27,004 nucleotides of DNA, taken from contig DASSLZ010000119.1 of NCBI GenBank assembly GCA_035689165.1, positions 1 to 27,004 on the forward strand. The letters run 5' to 3'. A program made the position numbers and the translations under genes. Position 1 is the first letter of the stretch; each line of letters starts with the position of its first letter. Shown piece by piece: positions 1 to 8,620 of the stretch. A model generated the notes under the pieces. The model had not been told where the DNA came from. It searched no databases and worked only from the letters and a program-made list of their open reading frames with translations. The DNA comes from DASQJL01 sp035689165. GTDB taxonomy: Bacteria > Eisenbacteria > RBG-16-71-46 > SZUA-252.

Positions 1-724
1 GCCGGAAGTAGGCCTTGAGCGGCGTCAACCCGCCCCCGCTCGTGACCGACACGTGGTGCCAGCCGCGCGCGGCGGGCTCGTACCAGAGAACGAACCCCGC
101 CTTCCGCGCGCGCGCCGACCAGTCGACGTCCTCGACGTAGATCACGTACGACTCGTCCAGGAGACCGGTCTTCTCGAGCGCGCTCCGCGAGAGGAGCGCG
201 GCCGCGCCGGAGACGTAGTCCACGGGGCGCGGTCCATCCCCCGACCCGATCAGGGCGTCGTCCTTCTTCCCCAGCCCGCGATGGCGGATCAGGGCGAAGC
301 CGCGCGACACGATCCCGCCCGCGAACCAGATCCGGTCGGGGGGCTCGAAGGTGAAGAGCTTGGGACTCACCGCCCCGCGGCGCGGGTCGGCTTCGAGCGC
401 CGCGACCATCGCGCCCAGGGCGCCCCTCTCTAGGATTAGGTCGTTGTTCACGAGGAGCACCGATGCGGCACCCGCCTGGAGGGCGCGGGCGAGTCCCGCG
501 TTCACGCCTCCCGCGAACCAGCGGTTCTCCCCCAACGCAAGCACCTCCACCTCGGGAAATTCCGCGCGCGCGCGATCGGGCGTGCCGTCGGGAGAGCCGT
601 TGTCCACCAGCAGCACGCGGTCGGCGGGCGGGTCCAGGGCGAGCAGCGCGCGCAGGCATTCGCGCGTGTACTCATACTCGCCGAAGGCGAGAACGACGGC
701 CCAGACCGGGCGGGCGCCGCTCAC
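1..724 (-). CDS. Family 2 glycosyltransferase, rhamnosyltransferase-like (3' end beyond window)
   Basis: This is a partial cytoplasmic GT-A glycosyltransferase that would transfer a sugar from a nucleotide-sugar to a growing glycan. About 241 codons are visible and the C-terminus lies beyond the left edge. I read GTG at 724-722 as the start: its GTGA overlaps the TGA stop of the upstream GT4 gene by 4 bp, and the protein then begins VSGARPVWAVVLAFGEYEYT. Family hallmarks seen are the N-terminal strand, LLVDNGSPDGT (the nucleotide-binding first Asp), the ENRWFAGGVNAG motif, LLVNNDLIL as the metal-binding region, and YVSGAAALLSRSALEKTG followed by YVEDVDWSARARKAGF, which is typical of rhamnosyl/galactofuranosyl-type GT2 enzymes. 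Donor and acceptor cannot be told from sequence. It is the last visible gene of the glycan cluster and is translationally coupled to its neighbour. Confidence 0.85.
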   Translation of the reverse strand, partial: MSGARPVWAVVLAFGEYEYTRECLRALLALDPPADRVLLVDNGSPDGTPDRARAEFPEVEVLALGENRWFAGGVNAGLARALQAGAASVLLVNNDLILERGALGAMVAALEADPRRGAVSPKLFTFEPPDRIWFAGGIVSRGFALIRHRGLGKKDDALIGSGDGPRPVDYVSGAAALLSRSALEKTGLLDESYVIYVEDVDWSARARKAGFVLWYEPAARGWHHVSVTSGGGLTPLKAYFR

Positions 725-1860
725 CGGCACTCCGTTCCCAGCTCGATCAGCGCGTCCACCAGCGCCTCCCACGTGAACCGTCCCCGCGCCCGCGCGACGC
801 CCTCGCGCAGGCGCGGCGCGAGTCCCTCGTCGAAGTAGCGCTCGATCGCTCGCGCCAGCGCCGGCGGATCCCCGGGCTGAACCAGCAGTCCGGTCACCCC
901 CTCCTCCACCACTTCCTCCAGCCCGCCCGTGCGGGTCGCGATCACCGGAGTTCCGCCGCCGAAAGCGACCTGCGCGATGCCCGACCCCGTCGCCTCGCGG
1001 TACGGGAGCGCCACGACGTCCGCGGCGGCCACGTACGCCGCCACTTCCTCGTTGGCGACGTAGCGATCCACCACGCGCACCTTGCCGCGGAGCGCGGGAT
1101 GGGCGAGCGCCTCGGCGTAGCGCTCGCGCGGCTCGTAGAACTCCCCCACCACGTAGAGCAGGTCCCAGGCGTCGGGTCGCGCCAGCGCGAGCGCCGCGAG
1201 GAGATCGGCAAGCCCCTTGTACGGACGCACGTAGCCGAAGAAGAGGATCGTCCGCCCGCGCGCCTCGAGCGCGGCGCGCGCCCGCTCCCGGTCCGGAGCG
1301 GCCGCGTGGAACACCTCGTACGAGGGATGCGGGTGCACGCGCACGGGGCGGCTCCCCGCGTAGCGCTCGAGCCGCTTCGCCTCGGAGCGCGCGTGCACCA
1401 GGAACCCGTCCGCGGCGCCCAGGCCGTAGGCGGCGAGCGCACGCATCCCCGGCGCCGCCTCGTGCGGCTCCACGTTGTGGCACAGGAAGACGCGACGGGG
1501 GCCGGCCGCGCCGCGGGGACGCGCGGCGCGGGCGGCCGTTCCCAGCGAAGGGCCGAAGAATGGATGCCACCAGGGGACGATCAGGAGATCGGCCGCCATC
1601 GCCCGGATGCGCTGCCCCGCCCGGAACCAGGTCCAGGGAAGCAGGCTGTCCACCACGCGCTCGGCCGCCACCGGCGGGGCGATCGCCTCGCCGCTCGCGT
1701 CGAACTGCGTCGCGCCCGGAAAGAGGAAGCCTGGGTACAACCGCGTGAACGAAATCATCGCGACGTCATGGCGCGCCGCGAAGGCGCGGGCGAGAAGCGT
1801 CGTGTAGTGGGCGATGCCGCCGCGATAGGGGTACGTCGGGCCGAGGAGCGCGACCTTCAC
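721..1860 (-). CDS. Family 4 glycosyltransferase
   Basis: A 379-residue GT-B glycosyltransferase of the GT4 superfamily, predicted to be cytoplasmic and to elongate a surface glycan. The N-terminal Rossmann domain opens with MKVALLGPTYPYRGGIAHY, where the glycine-rich loop contacts the donor phosphates. The C-terminal donor-binding domain has ILFFGYVRPYKGL, a common GT4 signature, then ADVVALPYREATGSGIAQVAFGGGTPVIAT with the E-x7-E-like region, and GGLEEVVEEGVTGLLV. The start is GTG at 1860, with no clear Shine-Dalgarno sequence. The stop lies inside the GTGA overlap with the next GT2 gene. It follows the GT2 gene at 1897 after a 36-nt gap that begins in a 14-bp palindrome. Length is normal for the family; the sugar is unknown. 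Confidence 0.88.
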   Translation of the reverse strand: MKVALLGPTYPYRGGIAHYTTLLARAFAARHDVAMISFTRLYPGFLFPGATQFDASGEAIAPPVAAERVVDSLLPWTWFRAGQRIRAMAADLLIVPWWHPFFGPSLGTAARAARPRGAAGPRRVFLCHNVEPHEAAPGMRALAAYGLGAADGFLVHARSEAKRLERYAGSRPVRVHPHPSYEVFHAAAPDRERARAALEARGRTILFFGYVRPYKGLADLLAALALARPDAWDLLYVVGEFYEPRERYAEALAHPALRGKVRVVDRYVANEEVAAYVAAADVVALPYREATGSGIAQVAFGGGTPVIATRTGGLEEVVEEGVTGLLVQPGDPPALARAIERYFDEGLAPRLREGVARARGRFTWEALVDALIELGTECR

Positions 1861-1896
1861 GCGGCCGCCGGCGGCGCGGGCACGGCCGCGCCGGAT

Positions 1897-2901
1897 CTAG
1901 ATCCGCTCCCGAATCGCGTACTCCGGCTCCGTCGTGCGGGTGCCCGCGATCAGCTCGCCCAGGAAACCGAGCGAGAGGAACTGGATCCCGAGCACGATGA
2001 AGACCAGCCCGAGCACCAGTGAGGGACGGAGGCGGAGCGGCTCGCCCAGCACCACCGGCCAGGCGGCCCAGACGGTAAAGAGGAAACCGAGCGTGGCCAC
2101 GCCGATCCCCATCCGGCCGAAGACGTGGAGCGGACGCGTGGAGCTGGTGGTGAGGAACATGACGGACAGGAGATCGAGGAATCCGTTCACGAAGCGCGCC
2201 GCGCCGAACTTGGTCTTGCCGTGGCGGCGCTTGTGGTGGACGACGGGCAGCTCCCCGATCCTGTACCCGTTCCAGTGGGCCAGCACGGGGATGAAGCGGT
2301 GCAGCTCGCCGCGCAGGCGGACCGACTTCGCGGCCTCGGCGCGGTAGATCTTGAGGCCGCAGTTCATGTCGTGGAGCGAGACGTGCGTCATGGCCGAGGT
2401 GACGCCGTTGAATACCTTCGAAGGGATCGTCTTGGAGACCGGGTCCTGGCGATTCTGCTTCCACCCCGAGACCAGGTCGTAGCCCTCGTCCAGCTTCCGC
2501 AGGAGCGGCCCGATCTCGGCGGAGTCGTCCTGGAGGTCGCCGTCCATGGTGACGATGGCGCGGCCGCGCGCTTCGGCGAAGCCGACCGACAGCGCCGCGG
2601 ACTTGCCGTAGTTGCGCCGGAAGCAGATGGCGCGCAGTCCGCGGTGGCGCGGCTTCAGGGCGCGCAGCCGCTCCGCCGTGCCGTCGCTGGATCCGTCGTC
2701 CACGACGAGGATCTCGGCGCGGAGGCCGAGCGGGCGGAGGTCCGCCTCCAGCTTCTCGAGGAGCGGCTCCATGTTCTCGGCCTCGTTGTAGACCGGGATG
2801 AGCACGGTGAGGTCGGGGGCGCCGCCTCGATCGAGGTCGGAGCCCATGGCGCCGGTCATCGCCGGAGCCGCACCGGTCAGTCCGCCGGGTTCCGCTGCCA
2901 T
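1897..2901 (-). CDS. GT2 polyprenyl-phosphate glycosyltransferase (DPM1/GtrB-like) with two C-terminal membrane helices
   Basis: A membrane-anchored GT2 enzyme of the dolichol-phosphate mannose synthase/GtrB type, which makes polyprenyl-phosphate-linked mannose or glucose on the cytoplasmic face. The catalytic domain shows LTVLIPVYNEAENMEPLLE, ILVVDDGSSDGTAE, CFRRNYGKSAALSVGF, and IVTMDGDLQDD as the metal-binding DxD-like site. Two hydrophobic helices follow near the C-terminus (IGVATLGFLFTVWAAW and VLGLVFIVLGIQFLSLGFLG). I chose ATG 2901 because GGAGG lies 8 nt upstream; this overlaps the epimerase by 25 nt. ATG 2859 or 2847 are possible and would remove only non-conserved residues. The product is the expected donor for GT-C membrane transferases such as the DUF2723 protein two genes upstream. 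Confidence 0.87.
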   Translation of the reverse strand: MAAEPGGLTGAAPAMTGAMGSDLDRGGAPDLTVLIPVYNEAENMEPLLEKLEADLRPLGLRAEILVVDDGSSDGTAERLRALKPRHRGLRAICFRRNYGKSAALSVGFAEARGRAIVTMDGDLQDDSAEIGPLLRKLDEGYDLVSGWKQNRQDPVSKTIPSKVFNGVTSAMTHVSLHDMNCGLKIYRAEAAKSVRLRGELHRFIPVLAHWNGYRIGELPVVHHKRRHGKTKFGAARFVNGFLDLLSVMFLTTSSTRPLHVFGRMGIGVATLGFLFTVWAAWPVVLGEPLRLRPSLVLGLVFIVLGIQFLSLGFLGELIAGTRTTEPEYAIRERI

Positions 2902-3818
2902 TCCCATTGCCTCCGCAGGCCCTCGTCGAGTCCGGTGCGCGGGCGGTAGCCGAGATCCCGGAGCGCGCGCGACGTCTCCGCGGACGTGTCGCGCGGGTCC
3001 CCCGCCGCGGCCGGCTCGTGCCGGCGCTTCACGGGAAGGCCCGCCGCGCGCTCCACGGCGCCCAAGAGCTCGTTGACGGTGATCCGGTGGCCTCCGCCGA
3101 CATTGTACACGAGTGACGGCGCGGGACGGACCAGCGCCGAGCGCGTGGCGGCGATCGCGTCGTCCACGAACGTGAAGTCGCGGCTCTGCTCGCCGTCGCC
3201 GTAGATCGCGATCGTGTCCCCGCGCCGGGCCGCTTCGAAGAAGCGGTGAATGCCCATGTCGGGACGCTGACGCGGTCCGTAGACCGTGAAGTAGCGCAGC
3301 CCCACCGCCGGGACGCCGCATGAGGCGCGATAGGCCTGGAGCAGCGCCTCGGTCGCCACCTTGGTCACCCCATAGGGCGAGAGGGGGCGGCGCGGCTCGT
3401 CTTCGGGCGTCGGGAGCCGCTCGGGCATGCCGTAGACCGAGGAGCTCGACGCCACGACCACCCGCTCCACGCGGGTGCCGCGCAGGGCCTCGAGCAGCCG
3501 CTGGGTCGCCAGCACGTTGTGCTCGGCGTAGTCGCGAAAGGCCGGGCCCCAGGAAGCGCGCACGCCGGCGAGCGCGGCCAGGTGGACGACGTGCGTGACA
3601 CCCGCGAGCAGCGCGCCCAGATCGGCCGCGCGGAGGTCCGCTTCGACCAGACGGAACCGCGCGTGCGCGCCGGCCCGCGCCAGGTTCCGCCGCTTCACCG
3701 GCTCGGGATAATTCGGAACGAACGCGTCCACGCCGATCACCTCGGCGCCCTCCTCGAGGAGGGCGTCGCAGAGGGTCGAGCCGAGGAACCCCGCCGCGCC
3801 GGTGACCAGCGCGCGCAT
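2877..3818 (-). CDS. NAD-dependent sugar-nucleotide epimerase/dehydratase (extended SDR)
   Basis: A 313-residue extended short-chain dehydrogenase/reductase acting on a nucleotide sugar. The start is ATG 3818, so that the protein opens with the NAD-binding fold MRALVTGAAGFLGS (GxxGxxG at residues 7-13). Asp31 ends beta-2 as expected for NAD specificity. The catalytic Ser/Tyr/Lys set is visible as VVVASSSSVYG and Y149-GVT-K153. The LAGVRASW segment and RYFTVYGPRQRPDMGIHRF are most like UDP-glucuronate 4-epimerase or GalE-type enzymes, but exact specificity is uncertain. A longer frame adds a basic, low-complexity extension and overlaps the DUF2723 gene, so I rejected it. The ATG lies 4 nt past the TAG of the DUF2723 gene. 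It likely supplies a sugar nucleotide to the neighbouring glycosyltransferases. Confidence 0.88.
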   Translation of the reverse strand: MRALVTGAAGFLGSTLCDALLEEGAEVIGVDAFVPNYPEPVKRRNLARAGAHARFRLVEADLRAADLGALLAGVTHVVHLAALAGVRASWGPAFRDYAEHNVLATQRLLEALRGTRVERVVVASSSSVYGMPERLPTPEDEPRRPLSPYGVTKVATEALLQAYRASCGVPAVGLRYFTVYGPRQRPDMGIHRFFEAARRGDTIAIYGDGEQSRDFTFVDDAIAATRSALVRPAPSLVYNVGGGHRITVNELLGAVERAAGLPVKRRHEPAAAGDPRDTSAETSRALRDLGYRPRTGLDEGLRRQWEWQRNPAD

Positions 3819-3822
3819 GCCG

Positions 3823-6447
3823 CTACGGCGCTCCGGCCGGCGGACGGAGCGGCGTCGCGCCGCCACGGCCCGTGCCGAGCGAATCCTCGTAGCGCTGGAG
3901 ATAGCCCGCCGCCTGCGCGTCGTCGGGGTGGGCCCGCGTCCAGGTGCGCAGCACCTCCACCCCTTCCTCGCGGCGTCCGGTGCTCCAGAGCGCGGCGAAG
4001 AGGGCGTTGAACCAGTCGAAGAACTGCTGCGAGAGCTCGCAGGCCTTGCGCAGCTCCGCGATGCCCGGCTCGACCTGCCCCTCGTTGAAGAGCATCAGTC
4101 CGATGTGATAGTGGAACTCGGCCGCGTTCGGGAAACGCCGGACGCCGTCCTCGTAGACCCGGCGCGCCAGGTCCGGCCGTCCCGCCTCTTCGTAGACCCG
4201 CCCCATGTACTCGAGCAGGCCCGAGAAGTCGGGCGAGATCTTCACCGCGTCCTGGAGGATCCGCACCGCCTGATCGGCCTGCTTGTTCTGGATCAGGTAG
4301 GTCGCGAGCTGCACGTGCGCCGCCGTGTAGTTCTGCACCAGCCGGTTCGCGTTGTCGTCCTTGTAGACCGAACGGTCGTAGGCGCGGTTCTTGTCCAGGA
4401 GACCGCGGTACTTGTAGACGTGGTACAGGTTCTCGTACGTCAGCTTCGGGTCGATCCCCACGGGATCGGGATGCGGCTGGATGCGGAAGACCAGCCCCTC
4501 GAACGTGAGCTGCTTGTCCATGCCTTCCTGCTCGGGCACGGTCACCGCCAGGTAGAGCGGCTGCCGCCAGGCGTTGGTCTTCACGATGTCGGCGAAGGCC
4601 TGGTCCTTCACCCAGACCACGCTGTTCGTCTTCTCGTCCATGTACGGCTGCAGCGCCGCGAGCTGGGTGTCGTTGTACGAGAGCGGCACCTTGGGCTCCT
4701 GGTCGCGGAGCTGCGCGATGTACCACGGCGTGTTGAGGAGGCTCATGTTCACGACGCGCACGTCGGGACGCACCTTCTCCACCTCCTGGATGTACCAGAG
4801 CGGGAAGGTGTCGTTGTCGCCGTTCGTGAAGACCACCGCGTTCTTCTGGAGCGGGACCAGCATGTTGTAGGCGTAGTCGTGCGCGATGTAGAAGCCCGAG
4901 CGGTCGTGCGTATACCACCCGGCCTTGGCCGGGAGGAGCGAGATGCCGATGAGGCTGAAGGCGGCGACCGCGACGGCACCGCGGGTGGAGGCGCCGGGCG
5001 GGAGGGGTTGAAGGGGGCGTTCGACGGCTTCTTCGGGAACCCCGCCGGCGGCGGGGATTCGTCCGCCTTGCCCTGCCATGGCCGCTTTCTCCGCGCTTCG
5101 CGCGGAGGACATCTCGGAGGAGAATGCATCCAGCACCCACGCCAGCACGGCGGTGGCGCCCATCCCCATCCAGATCGCGATCAGGTGGTAGGAATTCGTG
5201 AAGAAGTAGTCGCGCTCGCGCACCTCGTGGTCGGTGAAGTTGAGATAGAAGATGAGCATCGGACCCATCACGAAGTGCTGGGCCGCGAAGAACCAGAAGG
5301 TCTTCTTGTCCCGCTTCCAGTTCCAAGCTCCGCCGGTGAAGAAGAGGAAGTAGGGGATCGCGTTGATCAACCGGACCGGCAGCGACGTCTCGCCGAAGCT
5401 CCCCAGGCGGCTCACCAGCTGGAACTGCTCCCAGACGTACCGGAGATACATGTGCTCGATCTGGTACCAGAGGTCGGCCCGGCGCACGAAGGGGTTCGTC
5501 GGCCCGTACTGCTTGCGGAGCAGGTAGTCCTTCCAGGTCTCGAGCGTCGCCGGCATCCCCTCGTTGATGTGCGGCATCTGCTGGCTGCGGACGAGCAGGA
5601 AGAACTGGACCGTGAACCCGGCCACGATCGCGAGCACCCACCAGGTGGCCAGGTTGTTGCGGACCATCTTGTCGCGGTTCAAGCCGTAGTAGGCCACGAT
5701 CGCGGCGAGCATGACCAGGAAGAGCCCGTTCCGAATCCCCCAGTCCTCCACCTCGTTCATGACGACGAGCATCAGGAAGAAGCCGAGGATCGCGGCCGAT
5801 GCCCAGAAGCGGCCGTTGAAGATGGCGTTCGGGCGGATCATGGCGAGCAGGAGCACCAGGCCGGGGGCGACCAGGATCGTGCCCAGGTGGATGCCCGTGG
5901 AGACCGCGAGCAGGTAGGCGATCAGCACCAGGAGGAAGTCGTTCCGCGCCGTGCCGATCCGGTCCCACCACCGGAAGGCGAGCCAGATCACGAACGCGAT
6001 CATGAAGGAGGAGAGGGAGTAGACCTCGGCCTCGATGGCGCTGTCCCAGAAGCTGGAGGCGAACGCGATGAAGAACGTCGCCACCAGCCCGCCCGCGCGC
6101 GCCGCGATCCATTGCGCGGCCGAAGCGGGCCGTCCGCCGAACGTCCGCTCCAGGGCGCGCGTCGTGACGAGGAACGTGAAGAGGCAGCAGAGCGCCGAGG
6201 CCAGCGCGCTCATGAAATTCACCCGCCACGCCACGCCCGCCACCGGCAGGAAGGTCATCATCCGTCCGAGCATGGTGTAGACCGGGTTCCCCGGCGGATG
6301 CGGGAGCCCCAGGATGTACGACGTCGCGATGAACTCCCCCGAATCCCAGAACGGCACCGTGGGGGTGAGCGTGCGGATGTAGGAGATCAGGGGGACGCCG
6401 AACGCCAGCGCCCCCACCAGCGCGTGCGCGCGTTTCCAGGAAATCAC
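3823..6447 (-). CDS. DUF2723 integral membrane protein with C-terminal TPRs (TMEM260-like GT-C candidate)
   Basis: An 874-residue inner-membrane protein of the DUF2723 family. The start is GTG 6447: AAGGAG lies just upstream and the GTGA overlaps the preceding stop by 4 bp. After the first helix comes TPTVPFWDSGEFIATSY, with Asp35 in the position of the metal/catalytic acidic residue of GT-C enzymes, then LPHPPGNPVY, the most conserved family motif. About ten hydrophobic segments follow in residues 5-430. A soluble region follows from the last helix near residue 480, including VVFTNGDNDTFPLWY. Residues of roughly 690-840 form TPR-type helical repeats (ATYLIQNKQADQAVRILQDA; RVYEEAGRPDLARRVYEDG). 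Eukaryotic TMEM260 of this family is a protein O-mannosyltransferase; the bacterial function is inference. Its neighbours supply a lipid-linked sugar and a flippase-like protein. Confidence 0.88.
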   Translation of the reverse strand: MISWKRAHALVGALAFGVPLISYIRTLTPTVPFWDSGEFIATSYILGLPHPPGNPVYTMLGRMMTFLPVAGVAWRVNFMSALASALCCLFTFLVTTRALERTFGGRPASAAQWIAARAGGLVATFFIAFASSFWDSAIEAEVYSLSSFMIAFVIWLAFRWWDRIGTARNDFLLVLIAYLLAVSTGIHLGTILVAPGLVLLLAMIRPNAIFNGRFWASAAILGFFLMLVVMNEVEDWGIRNGLFLVMLAAIVAYYGLNRDKMVRNNLATWWVLAIVAGFTVQFFLLVRSQQMPHINEGMPATLETWKDYLLRKQYGPTNPFVRRADLWYQIEHMYLRYVWEQFQLVSRLGSFGETSLPVRLINAIPYFLFFTGGAWNWKRDKKTFWFFAAQHFVMGPMLIFYLNFTDHEVRERDYFFTNSYHLIAIWMGMGATAVLAWVLDAFSSEMSSARSAEKAAMAGQGGRIPAAGGVPEEAVERPLQPLPPGASTRGAVAVAAFSLIGISLLPAKAGWYTHDRSGFYIAHDYAYNMLVPLQKNAVVFTNGDNDTFPLWYIQEVEKVRPDVRVVNMSLLNTPWYIAQLRDQEPKVPLSYNDTQLAALQPYMDEKTNSVVWVKDQAFADIVKTNAWRQPLYLAVTVPEQEGMDKQLTFEGLVFRIQPHPDPVGIDPKLTYENLYHVYKYRGLLDKNRAYDRSVYKDDNANRLVQNYTAAHVQLATYLIQNKQADQAVRILQDAVKISPDFSGLLEYMGRVYEEAGRPDLARRVYEDGVRRFPNAAEFHYHIGLMLFNEGQVEPGIAELRKACELSQQFFDWFNALFAALWSTGRREEGVEVLRTWTRAHPDDAQAAGYLQRYEDSLGTGRGGATPLRPPAGAP

Positions 6448-7511
6448 GTTCTCCTTTCCCCCGCCCCCACGGCGCGCTCCGCACGTCGGCGCTCCAGGCG
6501 CTGGGCGATGGCGCGGCGCGGCGACCGCGAGAGGAAGATCAGCCCTCCGAGCAGGCTGATGACGACCGAGATGACGTACGTGAGAAACGGGATCGTGAAC
6601 GACTGCTCCCGCGTGAGACCGACCATGTGAAACAGAACCACCGCCGCCCCTTCCCGGATCCCGAGACCGTTCAGGGAAATCGGCAGGGAGACGAGGACGG
6701 CCAGCACCGGCACGAAGACGAAGTAGTAGCTCGCCGCGATCCGCACCCCCAGGGAGAGCCCGACCAGGTAGTGGACGTAGATCCGGCTGACCTGGACGAC
6801 CGACGAGGCGAAGAACACGACCAGCAGCGTGCCCCCCTGGGAGCGGTAGCCGTGCATGTCGTCGAGCAGGCGCCCCATGGCGTCGGCGACCCGACGGGCT
6901 CCGACCGCGCGGAACGGCCACTCGAATACCGTGAGAACGCGGCGCGAGAAGATACTGAGGAAGGCGGCCAGGGACGTCAGGAAAATGGCGACGAGGGCGA
7001 CATAGATCGGGGTCAGGTGCAGCCGCGGCAGCACCTCGAACGAGGCCACGACCGCGAGGAGCGCGATCGCCACGACGCCGATCAGGCGTTCCATCAGCGT
7101 GGCCGAGAAGACCGGGCTCACCCGGTCGGAGTACTTCGAGGCGTCCGTGATCCGCGCGATGTCCCCGCCCACGTTGGACGGGAGGAAGTTGTTGAAGAAG
7201 AGGCCGACGAAATAGTACGCGGCCACGTTGGGATACGGGATCATCACCCCCTGCGCGCGCAGGAGCCTTCCCCAGAGCCAGCTCCCCACCAGGCTCGAGA
7301 AGAGGAAGAGCCCGGCGGCGGCGGCGAGAAGGCGGGGATCGGCTGGGCGCATCGTGGCCAGGACGTTGCCCGGCGACACCTTGGCGACGACGTAGGCGAA
7401 GAGCGCGAAGGAGATCGCGACCTTGAGCACCGCGAGGAGCGCTTTCTGGCGCGGCCCCAGGCCCCCGATCCCCGGCGCTCCCGGCTCCTTCACGATCGCC
7501 GCGGCGCTCAC
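6444..7511 (-). CDS. Lysylphosphatidylglycerol synthase TM-region / flippase-like membrane protein
   Basis: A 355-residue polytopic inner-membrane protein of the PF03706/UPF0104 family, which is the transmembrane half of MprF and also occurs alone beside glycosyltransferases. The start is GTG 7511 (VSAAAIVKEPG), coupled by a GTGA overlap to the preceding GT4 gene. Seven or eight helices are apparent. Family signatures seen are YYFVGLFFNNFLPSNVGGD, followed by TLMERLIGVVAIALLAVV, then VLVSLPISLNGLGIREGAAV. No catalytic aminoacyl-transferase domain is present, so it cannot make lysyl-PG. A role in moving a polyprenyl-linked sugar or lipid across the membrane is suggested by the genes around it but is not demonstrated. 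The C-terminus is strongly basic. Confidence 0.85.
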   Translation of the reverse strand: MSAAAIVKEPGAPGIGGLGPRQKALLAVLKVAISFALFAYVVAKVSPGNVLATMRPADPRLLAAAAGLFLFSSLVGSWLWGRLLRAQGVMIPYPNVAAYYFVGLFFNNFLPSNVGGDIARITDASKYSDRVSPVFSATLMERLIGVVAIALLAVVASFEVLPRLHLTPIYVALVAIFLTSLAAFLSIFSRRVLTVFEWPFRAVGARRVADAMGRLLDDMHGYRSQGGTLLVVFFASSVVQVSRIYVHYLVGLSLGVRIAASYYFVFVPVLAVLVSLPISLNGLGIREGAAVVLFHMVGLTREQSFTIPFLTYVISVVISLLGGLIFLSRSPRRAIAQRLERRRAERAVGAGERRT

Positions 7512-8620
7512 GCGGCCCCCGCCGCCTCCGCCATCACCTGGCGGCTTTCGCGATAGCAGGCTTCCCAATCGAAGGTGCGCGCCCAGCGGATCGCGGCCTC
7601 GGCCATCCGGAGCCGGACCGAGCGGTCGGTGAGCAGCCGGACGACGGCCAGGCCCAGCGCTTCCGCGTCGCCATGCGGCACGAGGAGTCCCGTCTCCCCT
7701 TCCCGCACCGATTCCACGAGCCCCGGGCTCCGGCTCGCCACGACGGGCACGCCGCACGCGTTCGCCTCGATCACGGTGAGACCCCACCCCTCCTTGGGCG
7801 ACGGGCATACGGCGACCTGGGCCTCGTTCAGGGCCCGCACCTTCTCCGCGTGCGGCAGCGCGCCGAGAAAGCGCACGGCGTCCCGAAGCCCCAGTGATGC
7901 CGCGAGCGCTTCGAGATCCTTCCGGTAGGGACCGTCGCCCACCACGTCCAGGCGCGCGCCGGGAACGTCGCGGCGGACCCGCGCCATCGCGCGGATCGCG
8001 TGCTGAGCTCCCTTGTATTTGCGGAGGCGCCCCAGGAACACCACCACCGGGTCCGCGCGGTCGGCGGGCGGCGTGGACACTCCATACTCGTTCTGCGTCA
8101 AGCCGCAGCGCACCACGCGGATCCGCCGGGGGTCGATGCCGCGCCGCGCGAGATCGTCGCGCGTGCTCTCCGAGATGGCGAGGAAGGGAGTGCGGCGGTA
8201 GACCAGCGGCAGCACCGACTCGTGCGCCCAGACCAGGAGTCCCACCGCGGGCGGCGCCTCGCGGAAGACGGCCGAGCCGAAGAGATGCGGCACGACGGCG
8301 AGCACGGGAACGCCGGCGAAGAGCGGAGTGAAGAATGGAACCTTGTTGATGTCCTCGAGGACGAGGTCAAACCGCTCCCCTCGGAACCGGCGGCGATAGA
8401 GTGATCCCAGGGCAAGGTGCGCATTGTACCACGAGCCGGCCCGGTGGATTTCGATCCCCTCGATCCGGTCCTCGGCCGGCGCGCCCGGAAAGCGCTCGGC
8501 CAGCCAGACCACGCGATCGCCGTCGCGGACGCAGCGGCGCAGGATCTCGAAGAGGTGCAGCTCCGCGCCGCCCGCCTCGGGATGCCGCGGATCGCGCCAG
8601 TTGAACGCGAGGACGTTCAC
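7508..8620 (-). CDS. Family 4 glycosyltransferase
   Basis: A 370-residue GT4 glycosyltransferase with a GT-B fold, probably cytoplasmic or peripheral. The start is GTG 8620 (VNVLAFNWRDPRHPEAGGAE), whose GTGA overlaps the methyltransferase stop. The HPEAGGAELH segment is the glycine-rich N-terminal loop. In the C-terminal half VVFLGRLRKYKGAQHAIRA is the classic donor-phosphate binding region, and CPSPKEGWGLTVIEANACGVPVV carries the EGWGLTVIE form of the E-x7-E motif. It then ends RSPGLVESVREGETGLLVPHGD. This is clearly a retaining GT4; mannosyl- or glucosyl-transfer is plausible but not shown. It differs in sequence from the other GT4 in the cluster (721-1860), so the two probably add different residues. 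Confidence 0.9.
   Translation of the reverse strand: MNVLAFNWRDPRHPEAGGAELHLFEILRRCVRDGDRVVWLAERFPGAPAEDRIEGIEIHRAGSWYNAHLALGSLYRRRFRGERFDLVLEDINKVPFFTPLFAGVPVLAVVPHLFGSAVFREAPPAVGLLVWAHESVLPLVYRRTPFLAISESTRDDLARRGIDPRRIRVVRCGLTQNEYGVSTPPADRADPVVVFLGRLRKYKGAQHAIRAMARVRRDVPGARLDVVGDGPYRKDLEALAASLGLRDAVRFLGALPHAEKVRALNEAQVAVCPSPKEGWGLTVIEANACGVPVVASRSPGLVESVREGETGLLVPHGDAEALGLAVVRLLTDRSVRLRMAEAAIRWARTFDWEACYRESRQVMAEAAGAA

Noticed and set aside
942..1442. Minus-strand frame of 166 codons inside the GT4 gene
   Set aside because: Out-of-frame shadow of the GT4 coding sequence, Ser/Arg-rich with no motif.
3802..6630. Plus-strand open frame of 942 codons opposite the DUF2723 gene
   Set aside because: It is a codon-bias shadow. 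The product is a highly charged Arg/Glu/His/Asp-rich chain without domains, whereas the minus strand encodes a clear membrane family protein.
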